DNA of 64,000 nt from Albidovulum aestuarii. GTDB taxonomy: Bacteria; Pseudomonadota; Alphaproteobacteria; Rhodobacterales; Rhodobacteraceae. The stretch spans positions 1 to 64,000 of the forward strand of contig NZ_JASBQQ010000005.1 of assembly GCF_029961185.1 (NCBI RefSeq), in the 5' to 3' direction. A program made the translations under genes and the position numbers. The notes below the pieces were generated by a model that was given only the letters and a program-made list of their open reading frames with translations, was not told where the DNA came from and ran no database searches. Below, piece by piece: positions 49,981 to 59,868 of this stretch (positions are counted from its first letter, which is position 1; the number at the start of each line of letters is the position of its first letter).

Positions 49981-51015
49981 ATGGGCATCTCGACCCAGGA
50001 AAACTTGCAAGGCGCCCCCTGGGGCAAACGTCCGGCCAATCCGCTGATTTCGGTGATCGTGCCGTGTTACAATGAAGAAGAAGTCATCCTCTACACCCAT
50101 GAGCGGCTGACGAATGTGTTGGGCGGCGCGGGTCTCAACTATGAGATCATCTATGTCGATGACGGCAGTTCCGACCTGACGGCACTCAAGCTGCGCGACA
50201 TTCAGAGCGGCACCGACAATATCGGTGTCGTGCGGCTGTCGCGGAACTTCGGTCACCAGGTCGCCGTGACGGCCGGACTCGACTATGCCGAAGGGGATGC
50301 CGTCGTACTGATCGACGCCGACCTTCAGGACCCGCCAGAACTCATTCCCGATATGGTGAACAAATGGCGCGAAGGTTTTGACATTGTTTACGGAGTGAGA
50401 ACGACCCGCGAAGGTGAAACTGCGTTCAAGCTCTGGACGGCGAAGGCGTTCTACCGCTTCATCAACCTCCTGTCCGAAGTGCCCCTGCCGCTGGATGCGG
50501 GCGATTTCCGACTGATCGACCGGCGTGCGGCCGATGCACTGCGGCTGATGCGCGAACGCCACCGGATGATCCGGGCCATGACCTCCTGGGTGGGTTTCAA
50601 TCAGACAGCCCTTCCCTATGAGCGGGAAAAGCGTTTTGCGGGCGTGTCGAAATACCCGTTGCGGAAGATGATCCTTCTGGCCCTGGACGGGGTCGTATCC
50701 TTCTCGGTTGTTCCCCTTCGCATGGTGACGATGGTCGGCATGACACTGTTCTTCTTCTCGCTCATCGGCATCGTCTATGCGTTTGTTTCGCGGCTGATGA
50801 CCGATATCTGGGTGCCGGGCTGGACGCTTCTCTTCATCTCTTCGCTGATGCTCGGCGGGTTGCAACTCGTCTTTCTCGGGATCATCGGTGAATATGTCGG
50901 GCGCATCTACGGCGAGGCCAAACAGCGGCCGCTCTTTCTCGTAATGGAGGTTCTGGGTCCAGACCGGTTCCGCCTCAGGGAACAGACCCTGCATGAAAAG
51001 GCGCATCAGTCGTGA
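49981..51015 (+). CDS. GT2 polyprenyl-phosphate glycosyltransferase (dolichol-phosphate-mannose synthase-like)
   Basis: A 344-aa protein. The GT2 domain (about residues 20-245) has VIVPCYNEEE, VDDGSSD and the metal-binding VLIDADLQDPPE, with QDPPE typical of polyprenyl-phosphate sugar synthases (GtrB/DPM type). Two C-terminal helices (about 250-320) anchor it in the membrane. It should move a sugar from a nucleotide donor to a polyprenyl phosphate on the cytoplasmic side. The ATG at 49981 gives a normal start; the frame upstream has no support. The next gene, a GtrA, overlaps it by 4 bases, an arrangement typical of gtrAB pairs. Confidence 0.92.
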   Translation: MGISTQENLQGAPWGKRPANPLISVIVPCYNEEEVILYTHERLTNVLGGAGLNYEIIYVDDGSSDLTALKLRDIQSGTDNIGVVRLSRNFGHQVAVTAGLDYAEGDAVVLIDADLQDPPELIPDMVNKWREGFDIVYGVRTTREGETAFKLWTAKAFYRFINLLSEVPLPLDAGDFRLIDRRAADALRLMRERHRMIRAMTSWVGFNQTALPYEREKRFAGVSKYPLRKMILLALDGVVSFSVVPLRMVTMVGMTLFFFSLIGIVYAFVSRLMTDIWVPGWTLLFISSLMLGGLQLVFLGIIGEYVGRIYGEAKQRPLFLVMEVLGPDRFRLREQTLHEKAHQS

Positions 51016-51422
51016 TGCTGCACAAACTGGTCTCATTCGTGCCGCCCGAGCTTCGGCAATTCGCGCTCTATGTGATCTGTGGCGGCAGCGGGGTGGCCCT
51101 CGACTTCGGGCTATACTCGGCGCTCGTCGCATCCGGCACTTGGCATCATGCAGCCAATATCGCGGGCTATGCGGCGGGAACGCTGCTGAGTTTTGTTCTG
51201 AATCGCGCGATCACGTTCGGGGTGATGGACGCGGCCTTGCGGCGGCTGGCGATCTTTTTCGGTGTGGCCGGACTCGGCTATCTTTCCTCCACGGGCGTTC
51301 TCCTCGTGCTGATCGACCTGATGCAGGTCAACCCGTTCCTGGCCAAGGCGGCCTCGATCATTGTGGTGATCGCGGTCCAGTACACGCTGAACGCCCGCGT
51401 CACCTTTCGTCGTAGCGAGTAA
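51012..51422 (+). CDS. GtrA-family membrane protein (2)
   Basis: A 136-aa, four-helix GtrA protein. Evidence is QFALYVICGGSGVALDFGLY, GYAAGTLLSFVLNRAITFG and ASIIVVIAVQYTLNARVTFRR. It should flip or handle the lipid-linked sugar made by the preceding GT2. It overlaps the GT2 gene by 4 bases and is followed after 20 bases by a UGM-like flavoprotein, consistent with one operon. Confidence 0.88.
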   Translation: MMLHKLVSFVPPELRQFALYVICGGSGVALDFGLYSALVASGTWHHAANIAGYAAGTLLSFVLNRAITFGVMDAALRRLAIFFGVAGLGYLSSTGVLLVLIDLMQVNPFLAKAASIIVVIAVQYTLNARVTFRRSE

Positions 51423-51442
51423 CTGCAAGGAGCCCGCGCCCC

Positions 51443-52813
51443 ATGAGCGAAACCAGGATCTACGATTGCGCCGTGATCGGCGGCGGTTTCACCGGACTCG
51501 CGGCCGCGGCCGATCTGGCTCAGGCCGGGCGGTCCGTGATCGTGCTGGAGAAAGAGGCGGAACTCGGCGGGCTTGCCGCAGGTTTCGATGTCGGCGGGTA
51601 TGAGCTGGAGCGGTTCTACCACCACTGGTTCACCTCCGACCGCCACATCTCGGACCTCGCCGCACAGGTGGGCGTCGCCGACCAGATCGTCTTCCGGGCG
51701 TCGTCGACAGGGATGTACTACGCTGGCAAGAGCTTTCGCCTTTCTACGCCCTTCGACCTTCTGAAATTCGACGCGATCCCGCTTTTCGACCGCATCCGCA
51801 CCGGCTTTGCAACACTCGCGGTGCGACGGGTCAAGGATTGGCAACGGCTGGAGGCGCTAACGGCCAAGGAATGGCTGATCCGGCTTTTCGGCAAAAAGGC
51901 CTACCGCGTGATCTGGGAACCTTTGCTGATCGGCAAGTTCGGCCGCTATGCAGAACAGATCTCGGCCGTCTGGTTCTGGAACAAGCTGACGCTGAGGGGC
52001 GGCAGCCGGGGCTCGGGCGGGGCCGAGGAACTGGCCTATTTCAAGGGCGGTTTCGCCCGGCTCGCGCGCGAGGTCGGGGCCTATGTCGAACGCCAGGGCG
52101 GCACGGTTTCGACTGGGGCAGGGGTGACAGGCATCGCGCCAGGTGACGACGCGGTCCACATCGACACGGAAACCGGCCCGATCACGGCGCGCAGCGTGCT
52201 CGTGACCACACCGCTTCCTCTGGCGGCCGACCTCATGGCAAACCATGTCGCGCCTTCCTATGCCGACAGCCTGAAGACGATCGAATATCTCGGCAATGTG
52301 TGCCTTGTATTGGAACTCGATCGCTCGCTGTCAGAGCTTTACTGGATCAATATCAACGATCCCGACTTTCCCTTCGTCGGCGTCATCGAACACACGAATT
52401 TCGAACCGACCGCCTCTTATGGCGGGCGTCATATCGTCTATCTTTCGAAATACCTGCCGACCGATGACCGGCTGTTCGGGATGAGCGCGGATGAGATGCT
52501 CGACTTCGCCACGCCGCATATCCAGCGCATGTTCCCTGACTTCAAAACCGACTGGGTCAAGCGCCACCACCTGTGGAAGGCCGATCACGCTCAACCGATC
52601 GTGGTGCGCCACTATTCCCGCCTGATCCCGGATTTCGAAACGCCCTTGGCCAATGTCTTCCTTGCCTCGATGGCGCAGGTTTATCCCGAGGACAGGGGCA
52701 CGAACTATGCTGTCCGCGAGGGAAAGAAGGCAGCTGCCGCGATTGACCGTCGGCTGGTGGGGCAGAACGATGGAAAACCTGACGCTATGGGCAGTCCCAG
52801 TTTTCAACTGTGA
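51443..52813 (+). CDS. FAD-dependent oxidoreductase, protoporphyrinogen oxidase/UGM-like
   Basis: A 456-aa flavoprotein. It has the FAD-binding CAVIGGGFTGLAAAADLA (residues about 9-26), EKEAELGGLAAGFDVGGYELERFYHHWF and the C-terminal FLASMAQVYPEDRGTNYAVREGKKAA. The fold belongs with protoporphyrinogen oxidase, amine oxidases and UDP-galactopyranose mutase. Its place after GT2 and GtrA genes favours a sugar-ring or sugar-oxidation role. Its last 29 bases overlap a convergent arylsulfotransferase-like gene. Confidence 0.82.
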   Translation: MSETRIYDCAVIGGGFTGLAAAADLAQAGRSVIVLEKEAELGGLAAGFDVGGYELERFYHHWFTSDRHISDLAAQVGVADQIVFRASSTGMYYAGKSFRLSTPFDLLKFDAIPLFDRIRTGFATLAVRRVKDWQRLEALTAKEWLIRLFGKKAYRVIWEPLLIGKFGRYAEQISAVWFWNKLTLRGGSRGSGGAEELAYFKGGFARLAREVGAYVERQGGTVSTGAGVTGIAPGDDAVHIDTETGPITARSVLVTTPLPLAADLMANHVAPSYADSLKTIEYLGNVCLVLELDRSLSELYWININDPDFPFVGVIEHTNFEPTASYGGRHIVYLSKYLPTDDRLFGMSADEMLDFATPHIQRMFPDFKTDWVKRHHLWKADHAQPIVVRHYSRLIPDFETPLANVFLASMAQVYPEDRGTNYAVREGKKAAAAIDRRLVGQNDGKPDAMGSPSFQL

Positions 52814-54152
52814 AATAGGACGCCGGGTATCGCCAGGCCCCGGTTATCTCCTGTACGCGTTCCGCGTCATACCTGTTGATGTATTCCCAGACGATGTCGC
52901 GGTTTGAGTCGAATTCGAACGCGCGGCCGCCTTCGAATTCTGTAACCAGTGCGCCGCCGCCTTCGACGAGATCGATCTTACCGCGGATTACACTAAGAAA
53001 CTCCTCGCCCGGGCGCTGTCCGAACGCTATCTCGGTCTCACGTGTCTTAGGGTCGATCTTCAGGATATTGCTGACCAGCGGCGCGTCAGGGAGCGGCCGA
53101 AAATCGACCGTAAGATTAAGACGAAAGGTATTATTGTTGAATACCCAGATCTTGCCATCTGGTCCGAATTGAGGATCGTGCTGACGTAGCCACGGGCCGG
53201 TCTGGTACCACTTGACCTTCCACGTGTCTGGATCGACCACAAAGATCAGGTTGTGCATACGTACCGACACCATCAGGTCGCCGGACTCAAAATTAGGAAA
53301 CTTTCCGGCGATGGCTGCGGGTAGTTCGGCGATCTTGTTTACATGAGTTATCTCACCTTCCACGGGCCCTTTGTCCGTCATGGAACTACCCGTCGCGGTG
53401 ACGACACCCAATAGGTTGTTCTCCAGAAATATCTCCGGCAACGGCTTTGAGTAAACGACCTCACCGTCATCTGTGAGTTTGGTGATAAGGTCGTACATGA
53501 AGTATTTCACTCGCGAAGTCTGGCGGGAAAGCGGCCAGTATTTGCCAAATTCTTCCGGGAGCACGTCACCACGAGTTGGCACAATGTAACCACTTCGTTC
53601 CGACTTGATGATTGAATGGTGCGTCTCCATCGGCCGCGTCCAGATTGGGTCGCCACACCGCGAAAGTTTCACCGTTCCACCATATTCGAAGTTGAAAACA
53701 ACCGACCCGTCGGGCTCGATCAGCGCACCGTGCGTGTCGATGTTGTGGTCTGTCTGCGGCGGTTCGAGCATGTAGGACAGATCGGAGAAATAGCGAGAAA
53801 ATGGCACACTCCATTTTACCGCTGGCGTGCCATCGCGACGCAGAAGCCGTAACCCATTTTCGCCGTCGAAAAAGCCGGAAAGCAGAACGAGGCTGTCGTC
53901 ATCGGGGCGTCGGTTGATCGTGACCCCGCTGCCGGAATAGCGTGCGTCCTGAAGAAAATGAACCGGCTCGCCGTGTGGAACGACATTCTGCCATTCCGTC
54001 CGGATAAGCTCGGTCGTATCCTTGAAGCTCTTCACCCCCTTGTAGACGAAGTTCCGTTTGACACCGGAATACAACCCGGCCCCGAAAACCAGCCCGAGGA
54101 TCAGCACGGTCGCTGAAAGTCTGAAGACCTTCCGCTCTAAGTCCTGCGGCAT
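52785..54152 (-). CDS. Membrane-anchored arylsulfotransferase-like protein (1)
   Basis: A 455-aa protein. An N-terminal anchor helix (TVLILGLVFGAGLYSGV, residues about 14-30) is followed by a propeller-like periplasmic domain. Recurrent blades include HGALIEPDGSVVFNFEYGG, ETHHSIIKSERSGYIV, DPQFGPDGKIWVFNNNT and ALVTEFEGGRAFEFDSN. The HH pair is where the family places its active His. It is a paralogue of the next gene. Known members move sulfate between phenols, but acceptors are often unknown. It sits at the end of a five-gene minus-strand run from a GT2 gene, so an acceptor on a surface glycan is possible. Confidence 0.75.
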   Translation of the reverse strand: MPQDLERKVFRLSATVLILGLVFGAGLYSGVKRNFVYKGVKSFKDTTELIRTEWQNVVPHGEPVHFLQDARYSGSGVTINRRPDDDSLVLLSGFFDGENGLRLLRRDGTPAVKWSVPFSRYFSDLSYMLEPPQTDHNIDTHGALIEPDGSVVFNFEYGGTVKLSRCGDPIWTRPMETHHSIIKSERSGYIVPTRGDVLPEEFGKYWPLSRQTSRVKYFMYDLITKLTDDGEVVYSKPLPEIFLENNLLGVVTATGSSMTDKGPVEGEITHVNKIAELPAAIAGKFPNFESGDLMVSVRMHNLIFVVDPDTWKVKWYQTGPWLRQHDPQFGPDGKIWVFNNNTFRLNLTVDFRPLPDAPLVSNILKIDPKTRETEIAFGQRPGEEFLSVIRGKIDLVEGGGALVTEFEGGRAFEFDSNRDIVWEYINRYDAERVQEITGAWRYPASYFTVENWDCP

Positions 54153-54225
54153 GCCGTCTCCCTGTAGCTCTTCACAATGGTCTCTCCAACTAACATCACG
54201 ACCGGATACTCAGGCCATTTAACAT

Positions 54226-55635
54226 TTATCCGCCGCAAGCCGCCGACGCGACGGCGGCCGCGACCATGTCGCCCGGGCCTCGGGGAATATAGCGGCTCCA
54301 GTCCAGCAGATAGTTGGTTCCATCCGAACCGCTGTTGACATATTGGGCGGCGAGTTCGCCATCGGGTCCGATGAATACCAGTCGCCCAAAGTTGGTCTCT
54401 TCAAGCATCACATATCCACCAGGAATGAACTCGGCGAGGCCCTCGGTCGCGGTGCGGACCTCTAGCCGCGACAGGATGTCAAGATAGGGCGAGGTGATCT
54501 GATCGGTCGCAAAGTCGTAGATCATCACCTGGTTCGCGACGTCATCCGGCGCTGTCATGACGTCGGGATGAAATCCGTTGTCGAAGATTGCTATTTTGCC
54601 ATCGCCAAGGATATCGACATCGTGCTGCACGGCCCATGGACCGGTCTTCAGCCACAGGATCTTTTCGGTTGAGGGGCGGAACAGGAACACGGTCGACTTG
54701 TTGCGCAGGCTGACGAAGACGTCGCCTTTCTTCCAATAGGTGCCATCGCTCATGACCGGCTGGACATCGTTGGGGTGCAGCGGATCCTTGTGGTAGATCT
54801 CGTTCATTCCCATCAAGAGATAGCCATAGCCATTCTTCATCAGAATGTCGGTCAGATCATACTGCGCGACCGTCCTGCCGTCGGCCGTGGCATGCATGAT
54901 CGTGTCGTTATGATAGTCCTCCCGACGGTCGGCGGGGCGCTCCAGTCCGGGCCCCCAGATGTATCCCGGGCTCCAGATGTCACCGTTCTCGTCCAACTCC
55001 GTCGCATGGTGGAACATGTTGGAATTGACCCAGACCGGCTTTCCGCAGGCATCAATCCGGGCGAGTGGAGAGCCGTGATCCTTGACCAGAATATCACCAT
55101 TCTCGAAGGCAAAGGGGTGGATGGTCCGGAAAGTCCAGTTCGCGAAGTCGAGTAAGCAGTTCGGACACGTTTTCAAGCCGGCGAAGAGGCTTTCGGCATC
55201 AGGTTCCCAGCGGTGAAGGACCCTGAAATCCCGCAGATCGACCAGTTCGACAATCTGGCGTGATTTATCGCCATCCACGCGCGACAACAGAAGATAGCCG
55301 TCCAGCCCCGCGACGCGGGACGGATCGGGAATTTCCCAACCGCTGTGCCCGGCGAACCGTTTCCCCATCTGATCCGCGTGAAGCCGCAACTTCTGTCGTT
55401 TTAATTCCCGTATGGTTGATGGGATCTCAGCCACTCTCAACGCAACATCACCCGCAATGCCGAACTTGTTGTGGCCCTGCAGTTCATTACGGACGACGGC
55501 GCCAAAGACGACCGTCAGTGCCAGCATGAAAATGACGACAATCCCGACGAGCCACAATTCGACCTTTCGGAAAATGACGCGCTCGAGGAATGACGGCTGC
55601 TCGTCGTCTGTCTTCTCTGTAGTGTGGCGGTTCAT
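54226..55635 (-). CDS. Membrane-anchored arylsulfotransferase-like protein (2)
   Basis: A 469-aa paralogue of the previous protein: one anchor helix (VGIVVIFMLALTVVFGAVV, about 35-53), then a propeller-like domain with DGYLLLSRVDGDKSRQIVELV, NMFHHATELDENGDIWSPG, QHDVDILGDGKIAIFDNG and GGYVMLEETNFGRLVF. The HH pair matches that of copy 1. The two share layout but differ throughout, so the duplication is old. A gap of 73 bases separates them. The C-terminus AVASAACGG is short and may be tailored for secretion or anchoring. Confidence 0.75.
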   Translation of the reverse strand: MNRHTTEKTDDEQPSFLERVIFRKVELWLVGIVVIFMLALTVVFGAVVRNELQGHNKFGIAGDVALRVAEIPSTIRELKRQKLRLHADQMGKRFAGHSGWEIPDPSRVAGLDGYLLLSRVDGDKSRQIVELVDLRDFRVLHRWEPDAESLFAGLKTCPNCLLDFANWTFRTIHPFAFENGDILVKDHGSPLARIDACGKPVWVNSNMFHHATELDENGDIWSPGYIWGPGLERPADRREDYHNDTIMHATADGRTVAQYDLTDILMKNGYGYLLMGMNEIYHKDPLHPNDVQPVMSDGTYWKKGDVFVSLRNKSTVFLFRPSTEKILWLKTGPWAVQHDVDILGDGKIAIFDNGFHPDVMTAPDDVANQVMIYDFATDQITSPYLDILSRLEVRTATEGLAEFIPGGYVMLEETNFGRLVFIGPDGELAAQYVNSGSDGTNYLLDWSRYIPRGPGDMVAAAVASAACGG

Positions 55636-55731
55636 GATTTAACGCGCCCTTGGTGCAACAAGGCCACCCTTTTCGATACCCGAAGTGTCATCGCGGGCTC
55701 TGCTCCGTTCATTTCTTACCTGCCGGACTTC

Positions 55732-57594
55732 TCAACGCATCGCCGACAGGCGCTCCGCCTCCTGACGTGAAAGCGGTCTTTGCCCCTTCAGCACGTCATT
55801 GAAGTCGATCTCCTCAAGTTTGCGCGTCGTGACCTTGCCGAGTTCCTCGACCAGTTTATCGGCATAAGCCGATCCGGCCCTGACGTAGATAAAATGGGTA
55901 TATTCAGCATCGACGCCAAATGGATAGGGGAATTCCCCGATCGCGATCCAGTTGTTGCGCAATTCCCTCATTCGGTAATGCACCGATGCCTGCTGTTCGG
56001 CATCCGTCATTTCGCGCATGTAAGGACCGTAATCCTCGAACGTCTCAGGGTTCAGCAGGATCTTCCGCGCATAGACGGTGTCCATCAGCGGGTCGTCTGC
56101 CGCGGTGACGGCCCCGGGACTGGCGGGCGGGTAGGGGCCAAGATACACGTCTGGATTCGATCCCCATATGTATTTTTCGCGCTCCAGCGGTGTCATCGGC
56201 GTGCGTCCAGACAATGTGTTGTCGCAAAGTCCGACCGGGTCTATGAACGACACCTTGCTGTCGAAGGGGATGAAACCTGCCGCGTCATAAACCAGCGTGA
56301 TATCAGGTCCTGCACCGGTCCTGATCAGGGCGGCCGAGAGCGGTTCGTAATGCATCACCTGAACATATGAGAACCATTTCGTGTGATGTTGCCGACCGAT
56401 CTGAAGCGGCACGGCAATGGCCACCAGCACGAGTGCTGCCAAGCCCCCGTATGCAGCGCGAAGGCCGCCAAGACGTTGCAACACTGCCGCGAGCCGCTCG
56501 AATGCCCGCCCGCGGGTCAGAAGCCAACCGGAACCGATCCAGAAAAACGCCGCAACCGGATATTCGAACCGGCTGGAGTAATTCACCAGATGCGTCGTCG
56601 TGAGATTGTAAAGGAGAAAACAGGCAACTGGCAGGACGAGCAGTCCGACACGAGCCACCGACCGGGTTTCCGCATCGGGACGCAACACCCGCCAGTCAAC
56701 GAAGACCAGCAGAACGGCGAGGACCGAGCCCTGGATCGCCGTTTCCTTCAGGAAACGGACCACCGGCACAAGACCCGCCAGATCCGAAAGATCGGTCCCC
56801 TTGATGTAGAATGAATTCGGCAGAATGTAGCCGTAGTAGCTGTATTTCCAGACCAGATAGGCGGCGCCTGCGATGACCAGCAGCGCATAGGCTATAAGAA
56901 TCTGACGCAGGAAATGTGGATTTCGGCCCGAACGCCAGTCGCCAAAGGCGGACAGAACCAAAACGACGCCCTGCCCGATGAGATAGGGAGCGGTATCGGG
57001 GCGGCACCAAAGGCAGAGGAAACCGATCAGGACCAATAAAAGCGCTCGGGACCAGCCCGGCCGGGCCAGCAGGTTCAACGCGGTCAGGAAACTTACCGCC
57101 AGCAGCGCGATCGCGACGATCGTGTCCATTCCGGCATTCACATGCAGCGAAAAGTGGACCCCGCTCAGAAACAGGACCAGGGGCAACGCCATGCCCAGGG
57201 CAAACCGCCCCGTCAGACGCAGCGCGGTGCGCCACAGCGTGACAAGAAGAACAACGACCGAGACAGTGCTGATCATGTAGGCAATGGTAGCAACAGGCAG
57301 CCCGAACCGGAATCCGGTGGCGACCAGAAGAGTTTGCAGGAACGATGTCGATCCCTCGGTCGGCGGCCCGCCCTCATTCCAGACGATCCCCAGCCCACGG
57401 CTCAGATGTTCGGCGAAACGGTAGGTGATATAGGCGTCGTCGGGAAAATATCCGCCGTACTTCATGGACCTGTAGATCAGAACCAGCAGAGCCAGGACGA
57501 TCAGCGACCAGGCGAACCATGCTTTTCCGACCAGCGGCGGATCTGTTGAATCTGCGGACTTATCCGCTCCCCCAAAGGGCAAAATACCTTTCAT
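55732..57594 (-). CDS. Polytopic GT-C transferase (2), AftB-like motif
   Basis: A 620-aa membrane protein. The start at 57594 follows an AGGAAAG site; the longer frame has a poor TTG start. Near the first helix it has FPDDAYITYRFAEHLSRGLG, then IVWNEGGPPTEGSTSFLQ. The DDAYI-YR pattern and GL-VWNxGxxxEGxTxFL match the GT-C family that includes mycobacterial arabinofuranosyltransferase AftB and related enzymes using polyprenyl-phosphate sugars. About ten helices and a C-terminal soluble domain follow. It should work on the periplasmic side with donors made by the UbiA- and GT2-type enzymes. Confidence 0.78.
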   Translation of the reverse strand: MKGILPFGGADKSADSTDPPLVGKAWFAWSLIVLALLVLIYRSMKYGGYFPDDAYITYRFAEHLSRGLGIVWNEGGPPTEGSTSFLQTLLVATGFRFGLPVATIAYMISTVSVVVLLVTLWRTALRLTGRFALGMALPLVLFLSGVHFSLHVNAGMDTIVAIALLAVSFLTALNLLARPGWSRALLLVLIGFLCLWCRPDTAPYLIGQGVVLVLSAFGDWRSGRNPHFLRQILIAYALLVIAGAAYLVWKYSYYGYILPNSFYIKGTDLSDLAGLVPVVRFLKETAIQGSVLAVLLVFVDWRVLRPDAETRSVARVGLLVLPVACFLLYNLTTTHLVNYSSRFEYPVAAFFWIGSGWLLTRGRAFERLAAVLQRLGGLRAAYGGLAALVLVAIAVPLQIGRQHHTKWFSYVQVMHYEPLSAALIRTGAGPDITLVYDAAGFIPFDSKVSFIDPVGLCDNTLSGRTPMTPLEREKYIWGSNPDVYLGPYPPASPGAVTAADDPLMDTVYARKILLNPETFEDYGPYMREMTDAEQQASVHYRMRELRNNWIAIGEFPYPFGVDAEYTHFIYVRAGSAYADKLVEELGKVTTRKLEEIDFNDVLKGQRPLSRQEAERLSAMR

Positions 57595-57789
57595 AGAAAT
57601 CCACTTTCCTGACAACCGCGTTCGTACTGGCTACACGCGCCAGTTAGAGCATAACACGGCTCTCAATGCATCTGGCGCATGATTGGCGCGCGATAGTCGT
57701 CCAGTATCGGTTCCTGCGCATAGACAATTGCCTGATTAATGCCTCTTCCGTCCTTCAGCCGCGATGGAAATTCGCGAAGCGGGGTAGTG

Positions 57790-59868
57790 TCAATCCTGTC
57801 CGCCTGCATCCTCTTGCGCCGTTGGACGGGTGAAACTGTTTATCTTTCGGTCCGGGAAAGCCTCCGCCAAAGCCGCTCGATCCAGTTCACCGCTATCGTG
57901 CAGGAAGAGCGGACGGTCCGGCCTGAGCCATGGATCGTTGAGGTAAAGGGCCGCCCCCTCATCCCCGCCTCCGCCAAAGATCACGACATCATTCCCAAAC
58001 GCACCCGAAACGGCGACATCGCGGATATCCGCGCGAAATCCGTTGTACTCGTAGTATTTCGCGACGCCCCGCCACGGCGTGAACACCAGAAGACCAAAGG
58101 CGCACAGAAGCCACAGCATGGCCTCGAACCTCAATCCGCCTTGGCCCGTGCTCTCGGGCAACCGGTCTCGGATCGCGACATAGCCGCGTGCCGACAGGTA
58201 GAACATGGGGAAAATCGCGAGGAACCAGTAGCGCGGTCCGATATAGTAGATTTCAGCGAACCAGTAGAGCGCCATGGTGAGAACGACCGTCACGAGCAAG
58301 ACGATCATGGCCAGGTCAAACCGGCTGCGCCCCCGGTGCCAGAGGAAATACCCGACGAGCAGGGCGACCGAACCGATGGGCCAACCCATGAATTCCAGTT
58401 GCAGGCTGGCGAAGAGATTGATCGTGTTCAGCACCGCTTCGGCCGGACTATGACCGCGCCAGAGGTCGAGTGCACCCCATTGGTTTTCCGGCCCGATATC
58501 CGGCCCGAAACCGAACGCATTGGCGCCGGGCGCCCAGAAACGGTCGATATAGGCCGAAAGCGGCAGTGTGAAAGGCGACCCGGCAAGGTGCCAGTTGAAG
58601 ACCAGCAGGAGCCCGCCCGCCAGAATGCAGCCCAACGCATAGGGCAGGGCGCGGCGCAGCGACCCCGCCGGCCCGAACAGCACCCAAAGTCCTGTCAGTC
58701 CACCGAGGATTACCCCGTCCAGCGGACGGGTGCAGAAGATCCAGCCCATCGCCAGTCCGGCGACGCCCAACCGAATGCTGTCGCGCCTGGTCAGGTCCCT
58801 GGACTTGAGGATCAGCCACCAGGCCAGCAGCGTCAGCGCAAGCGTCAGGACATGTGGCATCATCGTCGCCGCCGCCGCCATCAGCCAGGGCGAGAACGCC
58901 ATCATCATCGCGACGATGTCGGCCTCGTCCCGCCCGGCCATCCGCGCCGTGATGGTATAGGCCAGCAGGACCGCTGATCCCGCGAGCAGCGGATTGAGCA
59001 ACCACGGCACACCGGCCACAATCGCCGCTGCCAGAGCGGCGGGCCAGCCCGGCAATGTGGCCGAGAACCAGCGCCCGTCCTTCACCTCCAGTAGGTAGTA
59101 GTCCAACCCCGCCTGCGCGGCCTCGGGCGGCGCAGGCACGCTCAGTGCGCCGCCTGCGAGGGTGCGCGCCTGAAACACATAGGCTACCTCATCCTCCACA
59201 TGCGGGATGGCCTCGAAGGCAAAGATCCCCAAGGCAAGGCTCGCCGCGACCGCGAGCATTGCATGGGCGAAGGGTGAGACGCGGTGCAGACCGCTCACCG
59301 GACTGGGCACCCGGGCCATGGCCAGAAGAACCGTCATATGCAGGAGGATCAGCAAGGCACCGACGACGACATGCGCGAGATAGGCACCCATCGCGCCCCG
59401 GCCGACATAGAAGGTCACCGGCACGGTGAACGCAAAGCTGAGTGCCAGCAGCACGGCAATCCGGCCCGCACCGAAGCGGCGCATCGCATCGGACAGCAAG
59501 GCGCCAGGCGCCATCCTTCGCAGGATGGCAACGGCGACGGCCACTTCCAGCGCCATCAGTGCGATCATGATCCCGTCACTCAGCCCCTGCGGCCTGAGCC
59601 GTAGTGTCGGAAACCACAAAGGCTCAGTCATATAAAGCTGGGCCCCGGCGCCGGTGATGAAAACAAACGCAAGCGCCGCAAATTCCGCCGCCCCGCGCCG
59701 CATCGAAAAGCCAAACGCAAGCAGCGCGACGGCCAGAACCGACAAGGCCCAGCGGTCGAGCGGGACCAGTCCGACGACCGGCAGCAGCGCTGCGGCCAGA
59801 ACGAGCGGCGCTGCCAGCGCCGCGATACTGCCCCAGGCTCGCATCCTGTCCGGTCCGGTCGGGCTCAT
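57790..59868 (-). CDS. Polytopic GT-C-like membrane protein (3)
   Basis: A 692-aa protein with about 13 helices. The loop segment PHVEDEVAYVFQARTLAGGALSV has an acidic ED pair after the first or second helix as in GT-C glycosyltransferases (PMT/ArnT type), and WFSATLPGWPA follows. The C-terminal NDPWLRPDRPLFLHDSG part is soluble. It should add a sugar from a polyprenyl carrier to a surface acceptor. The start overlaps the GT2 stop by 4 bases, so the GT2 (donor-making) and this protein (donor-using) form a pair. Confidence 0.72.
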   Translation of the reverse strand: MSPTGPDRMRAWGSIAALAAPLVLAAALLPVVGLVPLDRWALSVLAVALLAFGFSMRRGAAEFAALAFVFITGAGAQLYMTEPLWFPTLRLRPQGLSDGIMIALMALEVAVAVAILRRMAPGALLSDAMRRFGAGRIAVLLALSFAFTVPVTFYVGRGAMGAYLAHVVVGALLILLHMTVLLAMARVPSPVSGLHRVSPFAHAMLAVAASLALGIFAFEAIPHVEDEVAYVFQARTLAGGALSVPAPPEAAQAGLDYYLLEVKDGRWFSATLPGWPAALAAAIVAGVPWLLNPLLAGSAVLLAYTITARMAGRDEADIVAMMMAFSPWLMAAAATMMPHVLTLALTLLAWWLILKSRDLTRRDSIRLGVAGLAMGWIFCTRPLDGVILGGLTGLWVLFGPAGSLRRALPYALGCILAGGLLLVFNWHLAGSPFTLPLSAYIDRFWAPGANAFGFGPDIGPENQWGALDLWRGHSPAEAVLNTINLFASLQLEFMGWPIGSVALLVGYFLWHRGRSRFDLAMIVLLVTVVLTMALYWFAEIYYIGPRYWFLAIFPMFYLSARGYVAIRDRLPESTGQGGLRFEAMLWLLCAFGLLVFTPWRGVAKYYEYNGFRADIRDVAVSGAFGNDVVIFGGGGDEGAALYLNDPWLRPDRPLFLHDSGELDRAALAEAFPDRKINSFTRPTAQEDAGGQD

